From: Deinococcus aquiradiocola
GTDB lineage: Bacteria; Deinococcota; Deinococci; Deinococcales; Deinococcaceae
Direction of reading: 5' to 3'
Length of the DNA: 64,000 nt
Assembly: GCF_014646915.1 (NCBI RefSeq)
Contig: NZ_BMOE01000005.1
Coordinates: 62,001-126,000, forward strand
Shown here: piece after piece, positions 18,284-28,022 of the stretch
Layout of the letters: each line of letters opens with the position of its first letter
Numbering within the stretch: the stretch's first letter is position 1
The notes under the pieces: generated by a model
What the model was told of the DNA's origin: nothing
What the model saw: the letters and a program-made list of their open reading frames with translations, nothing else
Database searches by the model: none
Made by a program: the position numbers and the translations under genes

Positions 18284-18772
18284 ATGACGTCCGAGCCCGC
18301 CCCTGTTCACCCTCACGGTCCCGATCCCCTGGGCGCGGCCGGCCTGCAGGTCGGCGTGCCGCTGCGCCTGCACGGCGACGACGCGCAGCGCGAACTCGGT
18401 CAGCGCCTCGCGCCCACCCTGCCCGCCGGAACCGTCCTCTTCCTGGAGGGCGAGCTGGGTGCGGGCAAGACGACGCTCTCGCAGGGCCTCGCGCTCGGGC
18501 TGGGCTTCACGGGCCTCGTCAGCAGCCCCACGTACGCCCTCATGCAGGTGTACCCGGTGCCGCACGGGACGCTGCTGCACGTGGACGCGTACCGGGTGCG
18601 GCACCCGCAGGAACTGTACGAGATGGACCTCGAACGCCTGATCGCCGAGGCCCGCCTGAGCCTGATCGAGTGGGGCGAGGCCTTCTACGACGATTACCCG
18701 GACGCGCCGCTGCTGCGTCTGTCGCACGTGGACGGCGAACCGGACGTGCGCGACCTGCTGCGCGTCCGCTGA
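18284..18772 (+). CDS. tsaE: tRNA threonylcarbamoyladenosine biosynthesis ATPase TsaE
   Basis: ATPase partner of TsaB-TsaD in making the t6A modification of ANN-decoding tRNAs. 162 aa with P-loop GELGAGKT (56-63), SSPTYAL (80-86), HVDAYR (99-104) and LIEWGE (127-132). The N-terminal 30 residues are an extension before the core. ATG at 18284 follows TACACT (18272-18277) by 6 nt. Confidence 0.94.
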   Translation: MTSEPAPVHPHGPDPLGAAGLQVGVPLRLHGDDAQRELGQRLAPTLPAGTVLFLEGELGAGKTTLSQGLALGLGFTGLVSSPTYALMQVYPVPHGTLLHVDAYRVRHPQELYEMDLERLIAEARLSLIEWGEAFYDDYPDAPLLRLSHVDGEPDVRDLLRVR

Positions 18773-18793
18773 ACGTCCGCTGCCGTGGATCAG

Positions 18794-18830
18794 CAGTGCG
18801 GGCCGCCCCATCACCGGGCGGCCCGCACTG
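18794..18830. terminator. Bidirectional terminator
   Basis: Perfect 15-bp stem CAGTGCGGGCCGCCC (18794-18808) with its complement (18816-18830) around a 7-nt loop. It lies between tsaE and the convergent gene ending at 18845. Confidence 0.85.
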
Positions 18831-18844
18831 CCGAGCGGCTGATT

Positions 18845-20476
18845 TCAGTGGCCGGTGGCGGCGAGCGGGACGGGCCGCAGGCGGCGGCGCATGCCTTCGG
18901 CGTACTCGCCGAACTCGAGCAGCAGGTCGCGCACGTCGCCGCGCAGGTAGTACTGCCCGCCCGGCATGGGCGTCAGCGCCAGGAACGGCGGGCGGCTGAG
19001 CGTCTCGAGGACGCTGTGCAGTTCGGCGGTGTTCACGCCGCTGCCGAGCCGTTCCGCGAGGCGGGGGACCTGCACGAGGCTGTGTGCGGGCTGCTGCGCG
19101 AGCGTCAGCAGGACGTGCGAGAAGCTGCCGCGCTGCGCGAGGTGCGCACTCACGAGTTCCGCGACGCTCTCGACGCTCTCCTGATCGAAGGACCCGGTGT
19201 TCCAGTACCCGCGCAGGTCGATGGGGGAGAGGGGCGCGAGGCGCGCGTGTTCCAGCAGGGCGTCGAGCGCGGCGAGCGTGAAGCGCGGGATGCCCTGGGG
19301 GCGCTCGTCCTCGCGGGTGAGGAGCGCCATGTAGTCGCAGGGTTCGCGCCACGCGGGGGTGGTGAGGGCCTGCGGGGTGGTGGCGAGCAGGACGCTGTAA
19401 CTGTGGTTGCCGAGCTCGGCGCGCAGGCGCACCACGCCGCTGCCGAGGTGGTCGCAGGTGTAGCCGGTCAGGCGCGCGAGGGTCGCGAGTCGGTCCTCGG
19501 CGCCCTCTTGGGCGGGCGCGGGCAGCGTGACGGTCACGGGGGCGTTCTGCGGGCGGGTCAGGGTGGCGGCCGCGGCCGTGGTGGCCGGAGCGCTGGCCGT
19601 GCCGGTGGGCGCGGGCGTGACGGGCAGGCGCACCACCTGCGGGGCAGGCGTGCTGTGCGGCTGGCCGCCCGGGCGGGTGGTGATGGCCGTGACGCTGCCC
19701 GTCTGCGCGGGCTTCTGCACGGCGGGGCTGGCCGGAGCGGGCGTGACGATCGGCTGTGCGGTGGCCTGCGAGGTCTGGGGCTGGACGGCCTGGGACTGGA
19801 CACTCTGGGGCTGGGGGGCGGCGTCCGCGTCCTGCTGGGCGCCGCTGTGGGCGGCTGCGGGCCGGTCGGCGCGCACCTGCACGGTCCGCGTTTCCCCGGA
19901 GGGTTTCTGCGCGGTCTGCGGCGCCGCCTGGGTCTGGCCGGTCTGCCCACCACGGGTGAGGACCGTGCCGCCTGCGGCCGTGCGCGCGTCGGAACGGGCG
20001 TCCGTACGGGCCTGCTCCGCCTGCACCTGTTCGGCGCTCACGCGTTCGGTGCGGACCTCGCGGACGTGCGGGGTCGCGTGGATCACGACGCGTTTCTCCA
20101 GCACGGGCGGCGGGGTCGGGGCGGGCCGCGCGGGGCGGTCGCTGCTGGGGGCGGGGCGCGCGTGCGGTTTGACGATGCAGTCCACCGTGAATTCCCGCTC
20201 GCCTGCCGGGGTGAGCAGCAGCACGTCGTTCACGCCCATGTTGTGCGTCCGGTACAGGTCGCCCATGCCGGTCACGCGGCCGCGCGGGCGATCCACCGTG
20301 ACGGGGAAGCGTTCGCCGCGGCTGTCCTGCAGGGTCAGGGGGCCGTCGTGCGGGAACAGCGGTTGCAGGTACTTCAGCAGCCGCAGGCTGCCTTCGGCCA
20401 GGCAGGGCCGGGTGATGATGTACCGCGTGGCGTGCTCCGTGACGTTCTTCTGCCCTGCGTTCTCTGCCGCGTCCAT
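18845..20476 (-). CDS. Two-domain protein joined by a long Gln/Ala/Pro/Thr linker, unknown function
   Basis: 543 aa, no confident family. An N-terminal domain (about 10-110: [20 protein letters not shown], then [16 protein letters not shown] and [17 protein letters not shown]) has a beta-barrel pattern that recalls the B3/AbrB-like DNA-binding folds, which is only a suggestion. Residues about 110-330 are a low-complexity Gln/Ala/Thr/Pro linker. The C-terminal domain (about 335-540) has alternating helices and a [19 protein letters not shown] segment of winged-helix appearance. ATG 20476 is chosen because the sequence before it is low complexity; an ATG at 20566 is possible. The downstream gene pair makes c-di-AMP, on the other strand. 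Confidence 0.6.
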   Translation of the reverse strand: MDAAENAGQKNVTEHATRYIITRPCLAEGSLRLLKYLQPLFPHDGPLTLQDSRGERFPVTVDRPRGRVTGMGDLYRTHNMGVNDVLLLTPAGEREFTVDCIVKPHARPAPSSDRPARPAPTPPPVLEKRVVIHATPHVREVRTERVSAEQVQAEQARTDARSDARTAAGGTVLTRGGQTGQTQAAPQTAQKPSGETRTVQVRADRPAAAHSGAQQDADAAPQPQSVQSQAVQPQTSQATAQPIVTPAPASPAVQKPAQTGSVTAITTRPGGQPHSTPAPQVVRLPVTPAPTGTASAPATTAAAATLTRPQNAPVTVTLPAPAQEGAEDRLATLARLTGYTCDHLGSGVVRLRAELGNHSYSVLLATTPQALTTPAWREPCDYMALLTREDERPQGIPRFTLAALDALLEHARLAPLSPIDLRGYWNTGSFDQESVESVAELVSAHLAQRGSFSHVLLTLAQQPAHSLVQVPRLAERLGSGVNTAELHSVLETLSRPPFLALTPMPGGQYYLRGDVRDLLLEFGEYAEGMRRRLRPVPLAATGH

Positions 20477-20951
20477 CAACTGTTTCCCCCGTTGCTTCGT
20501 GCAGATTCCTGGGTCCGGAATCCGTGATCTCGTTCCTGAATCCGGACCGGATGGAGGCCCGGACATCTCTGACCGACTGGGTGTGCCGGACCGTGCGGGT
20601 CCCGCCGTTCACCTGTCAAGCGTGGCCGCTGCGCGGCCCGCTTCACAAGATACGTCCTACTGTACCGAATAACTCAGCCTACAGCATGTCGCAGGGCCGT
20701 TGTGGCCTGTCATCCGCCCGGAATGTATGTCATGCGCGAAATCACACTTTATTTTTATGAAGTGGCGGAATATGGCAGTGATGTGAGGGCACGCACACCG
20801 TTCCACAGCGCACTCCGAGGGGAACGCCGCATGTTCCGGCTTATAGTGACCTGACTTCACCCGGCCGTGGGACGGCCACGACCGGACGGAACACCAGGGA
20901 AGGCCAGCGGAATGCAGGCGTGCGAAGGAGCGTGGGCGGCTGTTCGGGACG
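20477..20951. other. Divergent intergenic region before cdaA
   Basis: 475 bp between divergent genes. The right part (about 20640-20860) is richer in A+T than its surroundings. TATAGT at 20842-20847 is the best -10 candidate for cdaA and would give a leader of about 100 nt. No strong hairpin, repeat or ORF was found. Confidence 0.4.
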
Positions 20952-21683
<732 letters not shown>

Positions 21684-21723
21684 CCCCCACGACCCGGCCC
21701 GCCGGAACGCACGGAGGCGCGCC

Positions 21724-22668
21724 GTGAGCTGGCAGGGCACCGTGCGCCGCTGGACGCGCCCACACTACCTGTGGCGGCGCGCGACGCACAACCTCCTCCC
21801 GAAACTCGCGGCGCTGCTCGTCGCGCTGCTCGTGTGGCTCGTCGCGACCGCCGACCGCCGCGCGAACATCGAGGTGGGCTTCGACGTGCCGCTGGAAGTG
21901 CGCGACACCACGGGCGGCAGCAGCAAACGCGCCGTCAGCGACCTGCCCGCCACGGTCCGCGTCACGCTGAGCGGCCAGCGCTCCCGGCTGCAGGGCCTGC
22001 AGGCCAGCAAGATCGAGGCGACCGTGGACACCACCGGCGCGCAGGAAGGCAGCTTCAACCTGCCGGTCGAGGTGCGCGCCCCGGACGGTACGAAGTCCCT
22101 GCGTGTGCTGCCCGCGCGCGTGCAGGGCTTCGTGGACAGCCAGCTGACCCGCCGGATCGCCGTGACGCTCAGCGTGCCCGCCCCGCCCGCCGGGACCCTG
22201 CCGCGCTACGCGCTCAGCCCGCGCGTGACGCTGGTCAGCGGCCCGAACCGCCTCGTGAAGACGGTGGAGCGCGTCATCAGCGAACCGCTCGCGCTGGACC
22301 CCTCCGAGGAGGGCAGCGGCAGCCTCGTCGCCCTGAACGCGCAGGGCGAACCGGTGACCGGCATCACGCTCAGCCCACAGACCGTCACGGTACGCCGCAC
22401 GGACCTCGGCACGCTGCCCGTCCGGACGATCGGTGTGGTGCTGTCCCCCGCGCCCGCCACCCTCACGGTGGAGAGCCGCGTGACGCCGTCCACCGTGCGC
22501 GTGGTCGGCCCGCCCGCCCTGCTCGCGCAGCTGAGCAGCGTGACCGTGCCCGTCACGTACCGGCCCGGTAAGGCCCGCCTCACGCCGACCCTGAAACTCC
22601 CGGCGGGCGTGCAGGCGCTCGACAGCGTGGTGGTGGACCTGACCGTCCGCACGAAACAGGCCCCCTGA
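21724..22668 (+). CDS. cdaR: YbbR-domain protein (CdaA regulator)
   Basis: One membrane anchor (about 27-43, LAALLVALLVWLV) followed by three to four extracytoplasmic YbbR repeats of about 80 residues, e.g. VPLEVRDTTG and LPARVQGFVD. In other bacteria CdaR modulates the cyclase CdaA through the membrane. 314 aa from GTG 21724, preceded by GGAGG; longer starts overlap cdaA and are unsupported. It is probably co-transcribed with cdaA (40-nt gap). Confidence 0.88.
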   Translation: MSWQGTVRRWTRPHYLWRRATHNLLPKLAALLVALLVWLVATADRRANIEVGFDVPLEVRDTTGGSSKRAVSDLPATVRVTLSGQRSRLQGLQASKIEATVDTTGAQEGSFNLPVEVRAPDGTKSLRVLPARVQGFVDSQLTRRIAVTLSVPAPPAGTLPRYALSPRVTLVSGPNRLVKTVERVISEPLALDPSEEGSGSLVALNAQGEPVTGITLSPQTVTVRRTDLGTLPVRTIGVVLSPAPATLTVESRVTPSTVRVVGPPALLAQLSSVTVPVTYRPGKARLTPTLKLPAGVQALDSVVVDLTVRTKQAP

Positions 22669-22800
22669 TGCGGCCGGCGCACGCGGCTAATTTACCGGTT
22701 TGTCCCGGACTGTGAAGTGGGCCGGGCGCGTGCTGCGGCGTCTCAAGGAAAGGTTACATCTGCTGCACTGCTCTCATGAACGCGCGGGTACAGTGAGGGC

Positions 22801-22905
22801 GTGAAGAAGGAGCTGAAAGAATTTTTCGACCGGTTGCGCGAGGCCCTGCGCGGGCAGCGTCCACTGCAGCCCGTGCCGATCCCGGTGCGTGTCCGGGACC
22901 GCTGA
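22801..22905 (+). CDS. 34-aa small protein, amphipathic helix plus Pro-rich tail
   Basis: A short ORF with a GTG start: VKKELKEFFDRLREALRG, then RPLQPVPIPVRVRDR. The first half alternates charged and hydrophobic residues (Leu5, Phe8-9, Leu12, Leu16 on one face), so an amphipathic helix is likely; the second half is Pro-rich. TACAGT (22789-22794) lies exactly 6 nt before the GTG, the same spacing as in a dozen known genes here, and a terminator follows at 22980-23008. Function unknown. Confidence 0.6.
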   Translation: MKKELKEFFDRLREALRGQRPLQPVPIPVRVRDR

Positions 22906-22979
22906 AGTCCCGCATCCTGACCCGCGACCGCTGTCCCTGACCCCCCGCCCCACCTGAAGATCTTCGCTGCCTGACCTCC

Positions 22980-23008
22980 AGGGCGACCCGGCACTCCCGG
23001 GTCGCCCT
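22980..23008 (+). terminator. Terminator after the 34-aa ORF
   Basis: AGGGCGACCCGG (22980-22991) pairs perfectly with 22997-23008 over a 5-nt loop. The remaining bases to 23223 hold no recognised feature apart from the -10 box of the next gene. Confidence 0.75.
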
Positions 23009-23223
23009 GTGCTGAGGAGGGCCGGAGTGGAGGAGCGGGCGGGCGCGCGGGTTCATGCACGCCTCTGCGCGCTCATGTGTTTCCCACCGGGTGACAGGGT
23101 GGAGACTGCTCCAGACCGGCACGGTCTGTACCGCCACCCCACCGCAAACGCCGCCCACCGTTCATGAAATTCACCCCACCTTCCCGCAGATTCGCGTCAG
23201 GACGGCCTGCGTATACTGGCCCG

Positions 23224-25038
23224 GTGCAGTTTCCCACCCCCCACCGCCACCGCCGCACCCTGAACCTCGGGCACCGATGGTCGGCCCACCTCCACGCCGC
23301 GACGCGACTGGCCCGCCCCCTCCTCCACCCCTGGCGGGCCATGTTCCTGCTCGCCGCCACTGCCCTGACCGCAGCTCCCGCGCACGCCTACAGCAGCGTG
23401 CAGCTCCAGGCCGTCATCGACCAGGGCGCCGCGTACCGCAACGGCGACGCGCTCACCCTGCAGAACCCGCCCCGCATCATCCGTGGCCGCACCATGCTCC
23501 CGCTGCGCGAGGTGGCCGCCGTGCTCGGCCAGACAGTCCTCGGGGACACCGCGCAGCTCACGCTCGGCCGCCTGAGCCTCGACCCGCGCAAGATGCAGGC
23601 GTACCTTGACGGCACCCCCCAGCCCGCCGAGACGGTCGGACAGGTCGGCAACGTCGTGTACGTCAGCGCCCGCCTCCTCGCGGACGCCCTGAACGCCAAC
23701 CTCAGCTTCTCCGACGACGGCCGCACCCTCACCCTCACCGCCCTCCCGCCCGGCGGGAACCCGCTCGCCCCGCAGGCGCGCTTCAGCACCGACAAGAGCA
23801 CCTACGCGCCCGGCGAACGCGTCGTGTACACCGAGTACGCCTTCGACCCGGACGGCGCCGACCTCACCAGCCGCAAATGGACGGGCCGTCAGGACGTGTA
23901 CTTCCAGCCGGGCACGTACACCGTCACGCTGCAGGTCACGAACGCGCGCGGCCTGAGCAGCCAGCCGTACACCCGCACCATCACCGTCACGGGCGCCCCC
24001 ATCGACACGCCCCTCAGCTACGCCCTCAAGTACGCCACGCCCGGCGACACCTTCGCCGACACCCGCGTCCTCACGTACCCCGCCCTGAACGGCCAGAGCG
24101 TCCAGGGCCCCGCCATGCCGCTCCTCTTCAGCGACAGCCCCGAAGCGCCCACCACCAGCGGCGTGCTGTACCAGGACTCCCTGAGCGGCCAGGCGCGGCT
24201 CCTCGCGTACCATGTCAACGCACTGACCGTCCCCGCGCGCCTGTACGTCGTCGCCCGCAACCTCGAGAGCCGCCCCGTGGAGGTCCGCACCGACCGCCTC
24301 GGCGAGACGGCCCCCACCCGCATCGAGGGCCTGCTCGGACAGGTCACGCTCCTCGACTACTTCGCGTCCAGCGACAGCCAGAGCGTCACCCTGCAGCCCG
24401 GCCAGAGCGTCGCCGTGTACGCCAGCCCCACCCTCGGCAGCGGCAGCGGCGTGAACATGATGCAGGACATCAACGCCTCCGGCCGCGTGGAACTCACGTA
24501 CCTGATGCTCGAAGAGAACCTCCCGCCGACCGCGCAGGTCATCCAGCAGCTCCCCTTCCTCGCGCCGGACGGCAAGCACCAGCGCGGTACCTTCGCAGGC
24601 GCCGTCCGCACCATCCGCGTGAACCTCACGCAGTTCCCCGCCCGCCTCGTCATCGGGGACGGCATGGTCGACCCGGCCCTCACCGGCACCGACGCCCTGA
24701 CCGGCCAGCCGCAGCGCCTCACCGGCAACTACGGCGTGCTGTACGACATTCAGGTGGTCGGCGCGGCCGGGACCGCCGTGGCCCTCAGCCCGCGCGGCGG
24801 CCTGTACCGCGGCGCCATGAACATCCAGGACGGCCCCGTCACGCAGGCCATCAAGCTCCCCAAGGTCGGCTCGACCGGCACGCCCGACAGCCCCACCCTG
24901 CTGTGGCGACCCGCGTCGAACGTCTTCAACATCGACTTCGTGCCCGCCAGCGGCAGCAACCTGCCCATCAGTCTCGTGTTCTACAAGTCGAGCAGCCCCA
25001 GCGTGTTCGGCGGCGTCGTCAAGCACTACACGCCCTGA
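23224..25038 (+). CDS. Exported protein with CuAO-N-like domain and PKD-like region
   Basis: 604 aa. The signal peptide ends at AHA (residues 53-55). Next comes a copper-amine-oxidase N-terminal-like domain (about 60-170: PPRIIRGRTMLPLREVAAVLG and VYVSARLLADALN), a fold that often serves as a cell-wall binding or stalk domain. A PKD-like stretch follows (about 180-260, FDPDGADLTSRKW, YTVTLQVTNARG), then about 340 residues without a family. GTG 23224 follows TATACT (23212-23217) by 6 nt; ATG 23341 would leave a bare signal peptide and is the alternative. Exported, function unknown. Confidence 0.75.
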   Translation: MQFPTPHRHRRTLNLGHRWSAHLHAATRLARPLLHPWRAMFLLAATALTAAPAHAYSSVQLQAVIDQGAAYRNGDALTLQNPPRIIRGRTMLPLREVAAVLGQTVLGDTAQLTLGRLSLDPRKMQAYLDGTPQPAETVGQVGNVVYVSARLLADALNANLSFSDDGRTLTLTALPPGGNPLAPQARFSTDKSTYAPGERVVYTEYAFDPDGADLTSRKWTGRQDVYFQPGTYTVTLQVTNARGLSSQPYTRTITVTGAPIDTPLSYALKYATPGDTFADTRVLTYPALNGQSVQGPAMPLLFSDSPEAPTTSGVLYQDSLSGQARLLAYHVNALTVPARLYVVARNLESRPVEVRTDRLGETAPTRIEGLLGQVTLLDYFASSDSQSVTLQPGQSVAVYASPTLGSGSGVNMMQDINASGRVELTYLMLEENLPPTAQVIQQLPFLAPDGKHQRGTFAGAVRTIRVNLTQFPARLVIGDGMVDPALTGTDALTGQPQRLTGNYGVLYDIQVVGAAGTAVALSPRGGLYRGAMNIQDGPVTQAIKLPKVGSTGTPDSPTLLWRPASNVFNIDFVPASGSNLPISLVFYKSSSPSVFGGVVKHYTP

Positions 25039-25059
25039 CCCGCCCGCCCCAATGCCTCA

Positions 25060-25185
25060 GACGGTTTTGAGCTGAACTTGTAGAGTTCAGCCGAGCGAAG
25101 CGAGTACCAAAAAGTACGGTTTGGAGGAGATGGAAGGGATGTCGGTGTTGTTTCCGGCATCCCTGGAATCGGATCAAAACCGTAT
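25060..25185. repeat. Composite interspersed repeat, copy R2 (A then B)
   Basis: Termini ACGGTTTTGAG and GATCAAAACCGTAT are roughly inverted. The A module (25060-25120) has the hairpin GCTGAAC/GTTCAGC followed by CGAGCGAAGCGAGTACC. The B module (25121-25185) has TTTCCGGCATCCCTGGAA then CGGATCAAAACCG. It starts 22 bp after the upstream stop codon and its end touches the ispE stop codon (25185-25187) on the other strand. Confidence 0.8.
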
Positions 25186-26036
25186 CAGACGGAACTCGCC
25201 GCCCGGACCCACCAGTCCGGGCGGTCCTGCTGCAGGGCCGACGCGGCCTCCTCCGCCTGTGCGCGCGACGCGGCCAGCGCGAAGCACGTGCTGCCGGACC
25301 CGCTCATCAGCGCCGAGTGCAGGCCCGCGCCCGCCAGGGCCGAGAGTGCCTCCGCGATCTCCGGATGACGGGCCGTCACGCCCGGCTGCAGCGCGTTCAG
25401 GTACGGGAGCGGCAGTCCCACCACCTGCGCCATGCGGACGGCCCCCACGTCCAGTGGCGGCGTGAACGTCCCCGCGTCGTCCAGCCAGCGGTACGCGTCG
25501 GCCGCGCTGACGGCCGTGCCGGGATTCAGCAGCACCAGATGCAGCGGCTGCAGCGCGACCGGCGTGCGCCGCTCCCCGATGCCCTCCACGAGCGCCGCGC
25601 CCGGCGTCAGGAAGAACGGCACGTCCGCGCCCAGCTGCACCGCCAGCCGCTCCAGGTCCACCCCGGCGGGCCGGAGGCGCGCGAGGGCCAGCAGCGTGCC
25701 CGCCGCGTCGCTGCTTCCGCCGCCCAGTCCCGCCGCGAGCGGCAGGCGTTTCTCCAGCACGATGTGCGCGCCGCCGTCCAGGCCCGCCGCGTCCAGGTAC
25801 GCGCGCGCCGCCCGGTACACGAGGTTCCGGTCGTCCGTCGGCAGGTCCGCGCCGCGCACCTCCAGCGTGAGGGTGCCTGCGGGCGCGACGCTCAGCGTGT
25901 CGCCCACGTCGAGCGGCACCATCAGGGTGTGCAGCCGGTGGTACCCGGCGTGCGGCTCGCCACGCGGGACGATCCCCAGCACGCTCAGGCCGAGGTTGAT
26001 CTTGGCGGGGGCGAACACACGCAGCGCGGAACCCAT
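25185..26036 (-). CDS. ispE: 4-diphosphocytidyl-2-C-methyl-D-erythritol kinase
   Basis: GHMP kinase of the MEP isoprenoid pathway. K12 in the opening PAKINLGL motif, the ATP loop GLGGGSSDA (103-111) and D138 in GADVPFF are the family's key residues; a late MSGSGSTCFA motif completes it. 283 aa is normal. ATG 26036 has TACGCT 7 nt upstream on the minus strand. The pathway partner ispD lies 0.8 kb upstream, separated by an opposite-strand gene. Confidence 0.95.
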   Translation of the reverse strand: MGSALRVFAPAKINLGLSVLGIVPRGEPHAGYHRLHTLMVPLDVGDTLSVAPAGTLTLEVRGADLPTDDRNLVYRAARAYLDAAGLDGGAHIVLEKRLPLAAGLGGGSSDAAGTLLALARLRPAGVDLERLAVQLGADVPFFLTPGAALVEGIGERRTPVALQPLHLVLLNPGTAVSAADAYRWLDDAGTFTPPLDVGAVRMAQVVGLPLPYLNALQPGVTARHPEIAEALSALAGAGLHSALMSGSGSTCFALAASRAQAEEAASALQQDRPDWWVRAASSV

Positions 26037-26175
26037 GACGGCCAGCGTAGCAGCTTCCCTTCCCGCTCAGGCTCGGACGACACCTGACACGTCCCGCGCC
26101 CCCGCACGCTGGCACAATGGGTCGCGTCCCCCACACCTCGCGCCCCTCACCCCGTCCCGGTCCCCTGGAGAACCC

Positions 26176-26730
26176 ATGCCTCACGCCCGCCCCGCCGCCC
26201 CCGCTCTCGCCCTTCTCCTCGCCTCCGTCCTCGCCGCGTGCGGGGGAGACGTCACGTCTGTCCCGGGCGCCGACATGAGCGTCCAGGCGCGCGAGGTGTT
26301 CACGCTCACGAACGCCGTCCGCACGCAGGGCATCACCTGCCGCGGCGTCACGTACCCCGCCAGTCCCGCCCTGACCGAGGACCGCAACCTGAACTTCGTC
26401 GCGCAGCAGCGCGCGCAGGACATCGCCCGCACCGGCGAGTTCGTGCACGACCCCAAGCAGTCCAGCAGTTACGTGGCCCTGATCGAGGGCATGCGGTACA
26501 GCACCGTGTACCCGTACACCGACATCGGCGAGAACCTCGGCATGGCGGGGACGGCCACCAGCGTCGTCACGCAGTGGCAGGCGAGCGTCAAGGGGCACTG
26601 CGAGACGCAGTTCACCGGCATCTACATCGACCCGGCCGGGCAGCAGCGCCCCGGCTTCAGGCGCATGGGGGCGGGAGAGGCCGTCAGTGGAGGCGGTCAG
26701 CACTACTGGGTGACGATCTTCTCCCGCTGA
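26176..26730 (+). CDS. CAP/SCP-superfamily lipoprotein
   Basis: 184-aa secreted lipoprotein: signal with lipobox SVLAAC (C22), then a CAP domain starting VFTLTNAVR, with FVHDP, the YTDIGENLGMAG motif (family GEN box) and a C-terminal GGGQHYWVTIF that matches the conserved HYWVQIF-type ending. Two Cys (GITCRG, KGHCET) may form a disulfide. CAP proteins act outside the cell; bacterial functions are mostly unknown. ATG 26176 is preceded by CTGGAG. Confidence 0.88.
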   Translation: MPHARPAAPALALLLASVLAACGGDVTSVPGADMSVQAREVFTLTNAVRTQGITCRGVTYPASPALTEDRNLNFVAQQRAQDIARTGEFVHDPKQSSSYVALIEGMRYSTVYPYTDIGENLGMAGTATSVVTQWQASVKGHCETQFTGIYIDPAGQQRPGFRRMGAGEAVSGGGQHYWVTIFSR

Positions 26731-26802
26731 CGAGGGTGCCGCTCATCCGGCCGCAGGGAACGGGTCGCCGAGGCTGGACAGGGGAGAGCCGCTCCCGGTC
26801 CT

Positions 26803-27465
26803 TCAGGGCTGCGCGGCGTCCCACATGGCAGCCAGCGCCTCCGCGAGCTGCAGGTCGCCGGGCGTCGTCACCTTGAACAGCGTCGCCTCGCCCGGCACGA
26901 GCGTCACGGCGTGCCCCGCCCAGTGCAGCAGGCCCGCGTCGTCCGTCGCGGCGTGCCCCTCCCGCGCCGCCCGCGTGTGCGCGGCGAGCAGCCAGTCGCG
27001 GCGGCCCGCCTGCGGCGTCTGCACCGCCCACAGGCCCGCCCGCTCGACCCGCTCGCCCCACCCGGTCCCGTCCGCCCGGACGAGCGTGTCCGCCACCGGG
27101 AGCGCCACCGTCGCCGCGCCCGACGCGCGCGCCGCGTCCAGCACCGCACGCACCGTGCCTGCCCCCAGGAAGGGCCGCGCCGCGTCGTGCACCAGCACCA
27201 CGTCCGCGTCCGACGCTTCCAGCAGCAGGCGTACGCTGTCCTGCCGCGTCCCGCCGCCCGTCACGGCCCGCGCGCGCACGCCTGCGGGCAGCGTCTCGCC
27301 TTCCGGCAGGGCCACGATCACCTCCGACACGTGCGGCCGCAGGGCCTCCACCGACCGTTCCAGCAGCGTGCGGCCCGCCACCGTCACGTACGCCTTCGGG
27401 CCACGCCCGAGCCGCGTGCCGGACCCGGCCGCCGGAATGAGGGCCGCCACGCGCCCGGCGCTCAC
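26803..27465 (-). CDS. ispD: 2-C-methyl-D-erythritol 4-phosphate cytidylyltransferase
   Basis: Couples CTP to MEP in isoprenoid synthesis. Seen are the nucleotide-binding PAAGSGTRLGRGPKAY, GGTRQDSVR, VVLVHDAARPF and the C-terminal VTTPGDL motif. 220 aa. The GTG at 27465 overlaps the ubiX stop by 4 nt; longer frames upstream overlap ubiX and are not coding. Confidence 0.94.
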   Translation of the reverse strand: MSAGRVAALIPAAGSGTRLGRGPKAYVTVAGRTLLERSVEALRPHVSEVIVALPEGETLPAGVRARAVTGGGTRQDSVRLLLEASDADVVLVHDAARPFLGAGTVRAVLDAARASGAATVALPVADTLVRADGTGWGERVERAGLWAVQTPQAGRRDWLLAAHTRAAREGHAATDDAGLLHWAGHAVTLVPGEATLFKVTTPGDLQLAEALAAMWDAAQP

Positions 27466-28022
27466 CGGGGCGACTCCCAGCGCCGGAAGCCCGGCACGTC
27501 CAGCCCGAACTGGTCGAGCAGGCGCGCCGTCACGAAATGCAGCAGTTCCTCCACCGACTCCGGCGCGTGATAGAAGCCCGCGCTGGCCGTCATGACGGTC
27601 GCGCCCGCGTCGTGCACGGCCAGCATGTTCAGCAGCATCGGGCGCGGCAGGGGGTCCTCGCGCAGCGCCAGCACCAGCCTCCGGCGTTCCTTGAGCGTCA
27701 CGTGCGCCGCGCGCGACAGCAGGTTGTCCGCGAAGCCGCCCGCGATCTTCGCGAGCGTGCCCGCACTGCACGGCACGACCAGCATCCCGTCCGTCCGGAA
27801 CGACCCGCTCGCGATGCCCGCCGCCAGATCCCGGTCGTCATAAACGTGAGATGCGAGCGCCGTCAGGTCCGCCAGCTGCGGCCCGCCCTCGGCACTCATG
27901 ACGCGTTTCGCGCCGCTCGACACCACCAGATGCGTCTCCACCCCCAGTCCATGCAGGGCCTGAAGCACGCTCAGCGCGTAAGGAATGCCGCTCCCGCCCG
28001 AAACTCCGACGACCAAATTCAT
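27462..28022 (-). CDS. ubiX: UbiX-type flavin prenyltransferase
   Basis: Makes prenylated FMN, the cofactor of UbiD-type decarboxylases. 186 aa with the FMN loop VGVSGGSGIPYA, the FRTDGMLVVPCSAGTLAKIAGG segment and RPMLLNM. ATG 28022 has TACGCT 7 nt upstream on the minus strand; an ATG 39 nt earlier is unlikely. It is coupled to ispD, both drawing on prenyl-phosphate metabolism; no ubiD is in the window. Confidence 0.92.
   Translation of the reverse strand: MNLVVGVSGGSGIPYALSVLQALHGLGVETHLVVSSGAKRVMSAEGGPQLADLTALASHVYDDRDLAAGIASGSFRTDGMLVVPCSAGTLAKIAGGFADNLLSRAAHVTLKERRRLVLALREDPLPRPMLLNMLAVHDAGATVMTASAGFYHAPESVEELLHFVTARLLDQFGLDVPGFRRWESPR

Noticed and set aside
20726..20733. TATGTCAT, a half match to the radiation/desiccation response motif (DdrO operator)
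   Set aside because: Only the left half fits; the right half of the 17-bp palindrome is absent and no regulated repair gene follows directly.
22743..23060. Minus-strand small ORFs near the 34-aa gene
   Set aside because: Pro/Arg/Ala-rich translations without -10 box or ribosome binding site.
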